64,000 bases of DNA, from NCBI GenBank assembly GCA_965227745.1, contig OZ245769.1:1612001-1676000 (forward strand). The letters run 5' to 3'. The notes beneath the pieces were generated by a model that did no database searches, was not told the DNA's origin, and saw nothing but the letters and a program-made list of their open reading frames with translations. Positions 55,108 through 62,770 of this stretch are shown here, piece by piece. This DNA is from GAS368 sp965227745 (lineage in GTDB: Bacteria; Verrucomicrobiota; Verrucomicrobiia; Opitutales; Opitutaceae). The position numbers and the translations under genes were made by a program. Each line of letters opens with the position of its first letter. Positions within the stretch are counted from its first letter, which is position 1.

Positions 55108-55192
55108 CCAAAGGGGTCAGGCCCCCAACTCTTGACAAGGCTACCCATCCGCTCCGGCCCGCGCGCTCCCAAGAAAGCCTAGGGTCGAGTCC
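55108..55192. repeat. cassette-upstream element, copy at R3
   Basis: 85 bp, the same as the copy at 50957 except for GGCCCCCAACT in place of GGTCGCAACT. It leads into the RHS core at 55193. Confidence 0.9.
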
Positions 55193-57037
55193 GAAGCCAG
55201 CCGGCAAGGCGCTTATTGGGGCGCGCAGGTCTTTCTGCCCAATAACTCCGGGCCGAACAAGTCCACGCTCACGATCACCGCCGGCCTCGGCGGCAATTCC
55301 ACCGCCCAGACGCGCAATGCCTTTTTGCCCCCGGCGTTGCAGACCTTTCAGTACAACCCTGACGGCACCCTCCAGTCGGACGGCATTTGGACCTACACGT
55401 GGGACGCCGAAAATCGCCTCGTCCGCATGGATTCCAACCCCGGCGGCGGGTACCCGAGCCGCACCCTCGAGTTCAAGTACGACTACCTTGGCCGCCGCAT
55501 CCAGAAGCGCTCGGTGTCCAGTGCCGGCGACGTCTATACCCGCTACCTCTACGACGGCTGGAATGTCATCGCCGAATACGCCGCCACCGCCACCACCTGC
55601 GGTGCCCTGAGCCGCAGCTTCACCTGGGGGCTCGATGTCACCGGCTCCTCCGGCGCCGCCGGTGGCGTGGGCGCCCTGATCCAGATCACCGATCACGCCG
55701 ACGGTAACAAAGTCTACTACCCCGCCCGCGATGCCAACGGCAACATCGCCGCCCTCATCGCCGCCAGCGCCACCACGGCCGGCGCCGAGCCCATCGCCGC
55801 CGCCTACGAATACTCGCCCTTCGGCGAACTCCTCCGCGCCGAAGGCCCCTACGCCCAGAAGAACCCCTTCCGCTTCAGCAGCAAGTTTACCGACGACGAA
55901 TCCGGCTTCGTCTACTACGGCCACCGCTACTACAGCCCCACCCTCGGTCGCTTCCTCTGCCCCGACCCCCTCCAGGAAGAAGGCGGCACCAACCTCTACG
56001 CCTTCTGCGGCAATGATGGCGTGAACAAGTGGGATTACTTGGGACTGTGGAAAAAGGATTCCGATGGCAACTGGGTGCCGTCAGACTCGAAGCCGACGTA
56101 TTGGGACAATTGGGTTCCTGTCGAGACCGACTACAGCTACAATGGCGGATCGCTATCGACGCCTTTAATTCGAGACGAACATCGCGAGCAAGCCTACAAT
56201 CCAAACAGCTCAAGAGGTAGACTCCGACGTGTGACGGACAACGCGATAGCCCCAAACAAGGGACGATCTCTTACCCGGGCAGAAGATATTGCGGCGCAGG
56301 ATGCCGGAGTCGCGGGGGCGTTGCTTCACAGCTTAATTGGACTTGCGCAAATGCTTGGGTCGAATGAAAATGAGTTCACGGTTGGTTCGATGGTCGATGT
56401 CGAGCGAACTCAGAATCGCGCTCGCGCCTATGATGAATTGCATCAGCAGGTCGACCCGCTGGTAAACTGGACCTATGGGGTTGATCCAAACAGTTATGAA
56501 GCCGCGTTAGTTAAGCAGCAGGCGGGCGGCCTAACTGATTTGGCAATTGCAACTGCCGGGGCTGCCAGCTTGACTGAAGGTGTTGCTCTTCGTTTGTCGC
56601 AGTCGGCATCGTTGGCTACCAAGATTCCGGTAGCCGCAGAGAGTGCAACGGGCGCATTTAATCCGGCATCTCGGGTTGTGGGAGACGGACTTGGGAAACT
56701 CGCAGGCAGGTCCGTGCGCGTTTCGGAGCGCGGGATAAACTTAGTAGAGCAGCACCTGGCCCAATTTGGGGATGTTGCCGAAAACTCGGCAATGATTGCG
56801 CGCTTGAGAAGCGCGTTTGCGCAGGGAGCGAAGATCAGCGGAGCTGATGCCAGCTTCTATTTGCATGAGGCATCGGAGGCGACGATGATGGGCCGCGGTT
56901 TGCTCTATGAGACTGCGCATGACGCCGCGCTTTTGAAGTATGGGGTTTCACCGTATAGCGTTTACGCACCGGAGGTAATCCTTGCGAATCCCGGTAGCTT
57001 CAACGCCAATTGGCTTAACTTCTGGGGACTGAAATGA
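55136..57037 (+). CDS. orphan RHS-core/toxin cassette 3 (no start codon at its front)
   Basis: Open from after a TGA at 55133-55135 to 57037, about 633 codons; the first possible start is a TTG at 55325 (570 aa). The core is nearly identical to the expressed RHS gene, silent sites included. After GLWKKDSDG the linker changes, then LSTPLIRDEHREQAYNPNSS returns, shared with cassette 2, so it is a mosaic. The tip ends GKLAGRSVRVSERGINLVEQ, then GADASFYLHEASEATMMGRG and LKYGVSPYSVYAPEVI. This is a toxin-like domain I do not recognise. The immunity gene overlaps the stop as ATGA. Confidence 0.82.
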   Translation, partial: QGYPSAPARALPRKPRVESEASRQGAYWGAQVFLPNNSGPNKSTLTITAGLGGNSTAQTRNAFLPPALQTFQYNPDGTLQSDGIWTYTWDAENRLVRMDSNPGGGYPSRTLEFKYDYLGRRIQKRSVSSAGDVYTRYLYDGWNVIAEYAATATTCGALSRSFTWGLDVTGSSGAAGGVGALIQITDHADGNKVYYPARDANGNIAALIAASATTAGAEPIAAAYEYSPFGELLRAEGPYAQKNPFRFSSKFTDDESGFVYYGHRYYSPTLGRFLCPDPLQEEGGTNLYAFCGNDGVNKWDYLGLWKKDSDGNWVPSDSKPTYWDNWVPVETDYSYNGGSLSTPLIRDEHREQAYNPNSSRGRLRRVTDNAIAPNKGRSLTRAEDIAAQDAGVAGALLHSLIGLAQMLGSNENEFTVGSMVDVERTQNRARAYDELHQQVDPLVNWTYGVDPNSYEAALVKQQAGGLTDLAIATAGAASLTEGVALRLSQSASLATKIPVAAESATGAFNPASRVVGDGLGKLAGRSVRVSERGINLVEQHLAQFGDVAENSAMIARLRSAFAQGAKISGADASFYLHEASEATMMGRGLLYETAHDAALLKYGVSPYSVYAPEVILANPGSFNANWLNFWGLK

Positions 57038-57588
57038 ACTCGACGCCGCTACAGTTAAAACTTCCGAAGTTCCAGACCGCACGTGTGTGGCTCAATGGCC
57101 TTCCGGCTGCCGTTTTGTTCAAAGGGCATCACACGATAACCAAGACCGTCGAAGCCGGGCAGATCGGTCAGTGTGTCGTTCACGCGGCAGCGATTGAATG
57201 GCTGGTGCCGCTTGGGCCAAGAAGTGCATACGGCTTGTTGGGCGGACGCCTTTTTTCCGACGGACAGACTCCGTTCCAAATTGAAGTCGTCACAAGCATT
57301 TGCGATGCACCAAAATACGCTGAGTCGTTGGCGTCGAAGGTATCTGACGACCCGCGAATCGGTCTGCCTGCGGAATATGGGCAGTCCGTGCTTGAAGCAG
57401 CGTCCGATGCGTTCGGTCGACTAAAGCACCCAGCGTCGGGACGGGTTGTTTTGGATCATGCTGCTCACGGTCTCGTCGGTTCCAGCCCGGTGATGTTTGC
57501 GCGGCTGGCAGTAGCGTTGGTGGAATTGCTAAGCGCCGAAAAAATCCCCGATCAACGTTCACTTGAGCAAATCCTGGTTTGGAAGTAG
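57034..57588 (+). CDS. candidate immunity protein for cassette 3
   Basis: 184 aa; the ATG at 57034 overlaps the toxin stop as ATGA, strong coupling. It begins MNSTPLQLKLPKFQTARVWL and contains GHHTITKTVEAGQIGQCVVH and SARVVLDHAAHGL-like segments. There is no signal peptide. The role is inferred from position; no family is recognised. Confidence 0.7.
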   Translation: MNSTPLQLKLPKFQTARVWLNGLPAAVLFKGHHTITKTVEAGQIGQCVVHAAAIEWLVPLGPRSAYGLLGGRLFSDGQTPFQIEVVTSICDAPKYAESLASKVSDDPRIGLPAEYGQSVLEAASDAFGRLKHPASGRVVLDHAAHGLVGSSPVMFARLAVALVELLSAEKIPDQRSLEQILVWK

Positions 57589-58088
57589 CCGCCCGAAAAA
57601 TGCTATCCAAGCAGCCTCGGTCTTCGCAGCACTTGCGCACTTGGTCTGTGGTGAGATGCAAAACCGCATCGACTTCGTCGATGTGTGAGTCACGCAGCCA
57701 CGGATCCGGAAAATGCGGTCCTCCGTCCGTTCTCCATCCCGATTTGGTGCAGAGTCCGCGTCCTTCGGACGGATCGTAAGTGGCCGTTTTTGAAATCCCC
57801 AAAACGGCAAAAGAGGGTGAGACACCAACCCCGCTCGTTGCCAGCGGTGAAATCGCCGGACGATCAGCGGGACGCGCCGCGAGACCAAACGCGGACGGCC
57901 TGCGAGAGCGGCGACGGACACGCGCCGGATGAACGGCGAGAGAAAAAACGGACACGCATCGGACGAACAGAGGGACCGGCCGCGACAGAAAACGGCGGAC
58001 CAAACCGGACGCGCTGCGGTCTATACTGCGAGAGCCGCGCGACACGCGCGCGGCTCGTAATGCGAAACCAATCACGGAGGAAACCACG
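57589..58088. other. 500-bp region with CGGAC-rich purine tract
   Basis: No convincing gene. GACACCAACCCCG at 57821-57833 is also found at 50863-50875, in both cases downstream of an immunity gene. From about 57850 to 58030 the plus strand is rich in CGGAC/CGGAT words spaced irregularly (iteron-like), unlike nearby DNA. A good ribosome-binding site (GGAGG) lies just before 58089. Confidence 0.5.
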
Positions 58089-58418
58089 ATGAGCGACCGG
58101 ACGAACTACGGCACGATTGCCGAAAAGATCGACTACACGAAGTTGGACAAAAAACTGGAGCAACTGCGGGACCGTCCGCCGCCCAAAAAACGGAAGAGCG
58201 CCGGTGATGTGCTGGAGCCGGTGCGGGAAAAACTCGTGACGTTGCACGCGAACGGCTGGAGCTACGAACAACTCGCGGCCGAGCTGAACGAGGCGGGATT
58301 GCCGGTCAAAGTCGGCACGCTCCGGGACTACCTGGGCAACGGTCACGGCGGGAAAAATAGAGCGCTGCGGCAGCGCCGCAAGCGTCGGACCGCGAGCGCC
58401 GGGACCGGCGCTCGTTGA
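58089..58418 (+). CDS. small predicted DNA-binding (HTH) protein, plasmid-like
   Basis: 109 aa from an ATG preceded by GGAGG. A basic N-terminal linker (PPPKKRKSAGD) is followed by a helix-turn-helix-like stretch, VREKLVTLHANGWSYEQLAA then LNEAGLPVKVGTLRDYL, and a basic tail (RQRRKRRTASAG). This arrangement is seen in small plasmid or mobilisation-associated proteins and in recombinase-like HTHs; the exact family is uncertain. It stands between cassette 3 and remnant 4, after a CGGAC-rich tract that could be its binding region. It suggests that mobile-element DNA is mixed into the toxin array. Confidence 0.6.
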   Translation: MSDRTNYGTIAEKIDYTKLDKKLEQLRDRPPPKKRKSAGDVLEPVREKLVTLHANGWSYEQLAAELNEAGLPVKVGTLRDYLGNGHGGKNRALRQRRKRRTASAGTGAR

Positions 58419-58471
58419 GGGGGTCAGCGCGCGGCGACTCGCTGCGCTCGGGGGTGTCGCCGCGAGCCAAG

Positions 58472-58555
58472 CCAAAGGGGTCAGGTCGCAACTCTTGACA
58501 AGGCTACCCATCCGCTCCGGCCCGCGCGCTCCCAAGAAAGCCTAGGGTCGAGTCC
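58472..58555. repeat. cassette-upstream element, copy at R4
   Basis: 84 bp, matching the copy at 50957 (including GGTCGCAACTCTTGAC). It leads into the RHS-core remnant. Confidence 0.9.
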
Positions 58556-59050
58556 GAAGCCAGCCGCCAAGGCGCCTATTGGGGCGCGCAGGTCTTTCTG
58601 CCCAACAACTCCGGGCCGAACAAGTCCACGCTCACGATCACCGCCGGCCTCGGCGGCAATTCCACCGCCCAGACGCGCAATGCCTATTTGCCCCCGGCGT
58701 TGCAGACCTTTCAGTACAACCCTGACGGCACCCTCCAGTCGGACGGCATTTGGACCTACACGTGGGACGCCGAAAATCGCCTCGTCCGCATGGATTCCAA
58801 CCCCGGCGCGGGTACCCGAGCCGCACCCTCGAGTTCAAATACGACTACCTTGGCCGCCGCATCCAGAAGCGCTCGGTGTCCAGTGCCGGCGACGTCTATA
58901 CCCGCTACCTCTACGACGGCTGGAATGTCATCGCCGAATACGCCGCCACCGCCACCACCTGCGGCGCCCTGAGCCGCAGCTTCACCTGGGGGCTCGATGT
59001 CACCGGCTCCTCCGGCGCCGCCGGCGGCGTCGGCACCCTGATCTAGATCA
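58499..59050 (+). pseudogene. RHS-core remnant 4 (frameshifted, truncated)
   Basis: RHS-core homology from 58556 to about 59050. A one-base deletion near 58806 (GGCGCGGG for GGCGGCGGG) shifts the frame. Homology stops within the GALIQITDH codons, where CTGATCTAGATCA brings a stop codon. There is no tip and no immunity gene. Its variants follow R2 more than R1 and R3. It ends about 150 bp before a tRNA gene. Confidence 0.88.
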
Positions 59051-59196
59051 TAGAGACGACGAACTTTGACGTTGCTGAGTGTCGGTCGGGGCGCACTTGT
59101 TGAGACACTTCGGTTTCCTGCGATCCTCGTCGCAAACCAAGCCGTGGTTGCCAATGGATTGACAATAAGATCAGCTCGGATTGCACAAGTCATTGG

Positions 59197-59273
59197 GCGG
59201 TGGTAGCTCAGCTGGATAGAGCAGCGGTTTTCTAAACCGCCGGTCGGGTGTTCGAGTCACCTCCACCGCGCCA
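59197..59273 (+). tRNA. tRNA-Arg (UCU)
   Basis: A full cloverleaf of 77 nt, including an encoded CCA. The acceptor GCGGTGG pairs with CCACCGC. The D-arm GCTC/GAGC, the anticodon stem GCGGT/ACCGC with loop TTTCTAA (anticodon TCT at 59231-59233) and the T-arm GGGTG-TTCGAGT-CACCT all fit. A TTTTTT run follows directly and may terminate it. Confidence 0.96.
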
Positions 59274-59477
59274 TTTTTTGCGGGGCGCGAGGCGCTCCGG
59301 GGATTTGGTCAGATGGATTGCTTCGTCGCTGCGCTTCTCGCAGTGACAGGCGGGGTTCGGCGGAGGTGCGATGACAGTTATTTCAATGCGGTGGGGGATG
59401 GGCGAGCGGGCGGAGGTTTTCTGCAGGCGTCCACCGGGGACGCCCCTAGCGTTAGAACGCGGCTGGCGGGCGAGGGC

Positions 59478-60014
59478 TCAGGCGCGAGCTGCCGACGTGA
59501 GCACGCTGCGCCAGAGGGCGGCCTCGCCGGGGTGGCCGTGGATGCTGAGTTCGAGGGTGATGGTGTCGAGGGAGGGTTCGGCGACGGGGTGTTTGGGGTC
59601 GGCGGGGAATTCGGGGCGGAGGGCGCGGACGAGGGCCCAGCAGGCCCAGGCGCGCCAGCGCCGCTGCTCGCGGCGCGGTGCGCCGAGGCGGTCGGCGTAG
59701 TGTTGGAAATGGATGCGGGGGTTTCCGAGGAAGATGTCGGGGGGCGTGTGGGTGATGAACCAAGCCATCGCGGCGTAGGGCATGGGCCAGTGGCGGAGTT
59801 CGGGTTCGTCGCCACTGAGATCGGCGCCCATCGCGCGGTCGAGGCAGAGGACGGCGCGCGCGGGGAATCCGCGTTGCCAGAGGGCGTGGCCGTACTCGAG
59901 GCAATCGAGGTAGAACTCACCGCGGCGGCCGGCGTCGCGGTGCGCGTGGAGCATGCGCCAATCGAGCCCGGGGCGGGGCGCGGGGAGATGTGGGCATGGA
60001 GGGAGGAGCGACAT
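59478..60014 (-). CDS. conserved hypothetical protein
   Basis: 178 aa from the ATG at 60014 (MSLLPPCPHLPAPRPGLDWR). The sequence reads as a genuine globular protein, rich in aromatic residues and helix (GEFYLDCLEYGHALWQRGFP, RAVLCLDRAMGADLSGDEPE, MAWFITHTPPDIFLGNPRIH). No family is recognised. There is no signal peptide or membrane helix. It stands alone on the minus strand. Confidence 0.7.
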   Translation of the reverse strand: MSLLPPCPHLPAPRPGLDWRMLHAHRDAGRRGEFYLDCLEYGHALWQRGFPARAVLCLDRAMGADLSGDEPELRHWPMPYAAMAWFITHTPPDIFLGNPRIHFQHYADRLGAPRREQRRWRAWACWALVRALRPEFPADPKHPVAEPSLDTITLELSIHGHPGEAALWRSVLTSAARA

Positions 60015-60745
60015 GGGTGACGTGGTGGCTTGGCGGCGTGGTGACGCGAAAGCAGAAGGAGAAAAGAAGAAAGAGGCGGAGGAGGAGTTAACCACGAATG
60101 GACACGAATGAACACGAATGAAATTGGGAGAGGAGAGAGGAAGTTGAGAGATGAGAGTTGAGAGACTGGACTGCGGAGCTTAGAGCTTAGAGGCCAGAGC
60201 TAAGAGCAGGAAGTCGGGGAGGCTGAAACGGGCCGGCAAGTGTGGCAGGTGGGCGGGGCGGAAGCAGGCAGGCTCGTACTCCGGTTTTAACCACTGATTA
60301 CACCGATGGGCACGGATTCAGAAGACCGCCTTCGATCTGGACCGAGTCGGAGGGTTGGCCGCAAAGAGGCGCAAGAAATCGGTCCGGGCAGGACGAGCGG
60401 AGCGTGTGCCCAACAGGCGCGGGGAACTTTGATCCCCTGGCGTTTAAGCGGTTGCGGCAGAAATGTGATTTCAGGGGCTTTTTGCGAAGCGAACGTCCTG
60501 ACGGCCGGCCCGGAGGTCGAGCCCAAGCCCCGAAGGTCTGCGGTTTGGAGGTGTGGCCCGGCGAGATTCGAGGCGGCGTTTTTTTCGTGCGGTCAGAACA
60601 ATCTCCGCGCTTGGCGTGGTGGGGACTTTCGGTGACAACGGGCGGCTTGGATACTTTGCCGACCAATCCCGCTGAATCTGTTGCGCCGTCATCGCCGGTG
60701 GTGAGCGCGGGGGCGTCGCCGCGGGCGGAGGGCGCGGTGCCGGGG
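60015..60745. other. 730-bp region with short degenerate repeats and no clear gene
   Basis: At 60092-60122 CACGAATG occurs three times in a row with small variations. At about 60146-60212 there is a degenerate tract of GAGAGTTGAGAG and GAGCTTAGAG words. The plus-strand frame leading into the acyltransferase is open from 60242, but its first 168 codons do not resemble that family. The promoter of the acyltransferase gene should lie in the last part. Confidence 0.5.
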
Positions 60746-61411
60746 ATGGTGCACGAGATCGCGGGGTGGCGGCGCGCGCTGTTGTGGCCGTTTGGTTTGT
60801 TGCTCAAGGCGTGGGGGCGGTCGCTGCGGTTCGACGCGACGCCGGAGGACCTGCGCGCGTGGATGAAAAAGGATGTGCCGGTGGCGATCGTATTGTGGCA
60901 CAACCGGCTGTTTCTCGCGGCGGAGATCGTGCGGCGGTATCGGGAGGGGCGGCCGGCGTATGCGCTGGTGAGCGCGAGCCAGGATGGGGCGTGGCTGACG
61001 GCGTTTTTCAGTCTCGCCGGGATGCGCACCGTGCGCGGCTCCAGCAGCCGGCTCGGACGCGAAGCGGCGACGGCGCTCGTGGAAGTGCTGCGGGCGGGCT
61101 ACGATGTGGGCATCACGCCGGATGGGCCGCGGGGTCCGCGTTATGAAGTGAAGGGCGGGAGCGTGATCGTGGCGCGGCGGACGCATGCGCCGATGGTGCT
61201 GGTGGGCGCGGAATTTGAGTCGGCGGTGCGGCTGCGGAGCTGGGATCACTTTCGCATTCCCCTGCCCTTTTCGCGCGTGCGCATGCGGAGCGAGGTGATC
61301 GCGAGCGACACGCTCGGCGATCGCGAGGCGGCGACGGCGGCGCTGCAGGCGCGACTGCTCGCGCTGAATCCGGATCGCGAGGAACAGTTGCAGGCGGTGA
61401 CGGTGATTTGA
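60746..61411 (+). CDS. DUF374-type lysophospholipid acyltransferase-like protein
   Basis: 221 aa from the ATG at 60746 (MVHEIAGWRRALLWPFGLLL). A membrane-facing helix opens the protein. The acyltransferase signature follows: VAIVLWHNRLFLAAEIVRRY (motif I, here H-N in place of H-x4-D), VRGSSSRLGREAATALVEVL, GITPDGPRGPRYEVKGGSVI (motif III, with PDGPRGP typical of DUF374), and later APMVLVGAEF. The family acylates lipid precursors at the inner membrane, possibly in lipid A or sugar-lipid synthesis. The length fits the family. Confidence 0.88.
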   Translation: MVHEIAGWRRALLWPFGLLLKAWGRSLRFDATPEDLRAWMKKDVPVAIVLWHNRLFLAAEIVRRYREGRPAYALVSASQDGAWLTAFFSLAGMRTVRGSSSRLGREAATALVEVLRAGYDVGITPDGPRGPRYEVKGGSVIVARRTHAPMVLVGAEFESAVRLRSWDHFRIPLPFSRVRMRSEVIASDTLGDREAATAALQARLLALNPDREEQLQAVTVI

Positions 61412-61530
61412 GTGCGGGACGCAGCGCGGCTCTTGTTTTTATCCACGAATGGACACGAAGAGACACGAGTGACGAGCTGACTTGCCCACGGAACACACTG
61501 AACACACGGAAAGCCGAGCCACGGATTTTT

Positions 61531-61785
61531 TAACCGCGAAGAACGCGAAGAGTCGCGAAGGTCTGACGACATCATCGCGCGCTATGGCTTCGTTCGAAGC
61601 GGGTGGAAATAAGAACGAACTTATTTGAACAGGAAGGCCGGGAATAGCGCGAAAAAGAAACGCACCACGATGTCTGTGTCTTCCCGTTCTTCCCGACCTC
61701 CCTGTTCAATTCTCTGTGGGTGAACTTCGTGGGGTTACTCGAAAATCACGGCCACCTTCGCGCCTCTTCGCGAACCTCGCGGTTA
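61531..61785. repeat. nested inverted repeat (255 bp)
   Basis: Outer arms at 61531-61562 and 61754-61785 (32 nt each, about four mismatches) have the CGCGAAGA word repeated. Inner arms at 61625-61644 and 61690-61709 (20 nt, two mismatches) begin TTGAACAGG. The element could fold into one long hairpin. It lies in the 459-bp gap between the acyltransferase and DUF5069 genes, and no gene is seen in it. Confidence 0.75.
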
Positions 61786-61870
61786 GTTTCGTCGATCAAA
61801 CACGGTGCGACGAAATCGTGACGCACTCCGCTTTTGCCTTTTGGCGGGCGGTGAGTTCGCTGCGCTTGCC

Positions 61871-62398
61871 ATGAAACACTACGACTTCGCCCAAAAATTT
61901 CTCGTCCTTCACGAACTCGCGGTTGCGCGCTACGCCTCGGGCAAGCGCGGGGCGGAGACCTTTTTCTCCGGGGACGAGGTCGCTTTCCTCAAGGCCAACG
62001 GGATGACGGCGCAGCATCTTTACGACTACGCCGAGGATGCGAACAACTACGGCGAACCGGATGCGGGCACGGCGCTCGCGATCGAATCAGTGCGGCGCGA
62101 TTACTTTTTCAATGTCCAGCACGGGAAGCCCTCGACGACCGTGTTGGATGTGGCGGGCATGCCGGCGAAGACGGACGCGCTTAAAGGCATCACGTGGTTG
62201 CCGCGCATTTTGCCCAAGGCGCGCGCCAAGCTGCGCGGTGAGTTGCCGGCCTCGCTCATGTACGGCTGCGGCGGCGACCGCGCGTTTTTTCAGCAGCACA
62301 ATATCTACCCACCCGAGTTTCTCTCGCTGATCTGGCGCACGGGGAGCGACGACAACGCCGTAGCCGATTGGGTGGCGCAGCGGAGCGCGGCGAAATAG
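61871..62398 (+). CDS. DUF5069 domain protein
   Basis: 175 aa from the ATG at 61871 (MKHYDFAQKFLVLHELAVAR). The C-terminal 80 residues match DUF5069: GITWLPRILPKARAKLRGEL, MYGCGGDRAFFQQHNIYPPE, then DDNAVADWV. The N-terminal half is helical. Function of the family is unknown. It has no signal peptide. An upstream in-frame start at 61805 would add 22 residues with no support. Confidence 0.85.
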   Translation: MKHYDFAQKFLVLHELAVARYASGKRGAETFFSGDEVAFLKANGMTAQHLYDYAEDANNYGEPDAGTALAIESVRRDYFFNVQHGKPSTTVLDVAGMPAKTDALKGITWLPRILPKARAKLRGELPASLMYGCGGDRAFFQQHNIYPPEFLSLIWRTGSDDNAVADWVAQRSAAK

Positions 62399-62630
62399 GG
62401 CAAGGCGCGTAGGCGTTTTTTCCCAATGGAGCCAATACAGCCAATGGGAGAGAAGCCCGCCACGGTGAAAGCTGCTAAGATCAGGGTGACACAACGCTCA
62501 CCCTCATACGGTCTTTCGGTTTGATCGCACGCGACCGGTGGACGACGGCTCCACCGGGTAAGCTCTGCGTGCGCGTGGAGGCGGCGGGCAGCGAGTGAGG
62601 ACAACAGTTGAAAAAGGCTCAGTCGGATGA

Positions 62631-62770
62631 CGGTCAAGGCGAGTCGCGGTGGGTCAAGGTGAGTCAAGGCAAGTCCAGGCCAGGGATAGCGTGGAGGATC
62701 TAGCCACAGTCAGGTGAATTTAGGTAAATCAAGGTTTCTAAAGGTAAATATAGGTAGGTGGGGGTGGCGC
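62631..62770. repeat. degenerate 10-bp tandem repeats (GAGTCAAGGC-like), two clusters
   Basis: Units spaced exactly 10 bp: GAGTCGCGGT (62641), GGGTCAAGGT (62651), GAGTCAAGGC (62661) and AAGTCCAGGC (62671) form one cluster. CAGGTGAATT (62711), TAGGTAAATC (62721), AAGGTTTCTA (62731), AAGGTAAATA (62741) and TAGGTAGGTG (62751) form the other. These are reverse complements of the units at 12313-12666 (ACCTTGATTC-like). No protein is encoded. Confidence 0.78.

Noticed and set aside
57290..58087. 265-codon minus-strand frame after cassette 3
   Set aside because: Half of it is antisense to the immunity gene, and the rest has no recognisable protein pattern.
60242..60745. N-terminal extension of the DUF374 protein by 168 codons
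   Set aside because: The extra part has no resemblance to the family, includes Arg/Gly/Pro-rich stretches, and the family length is reached from 60746.
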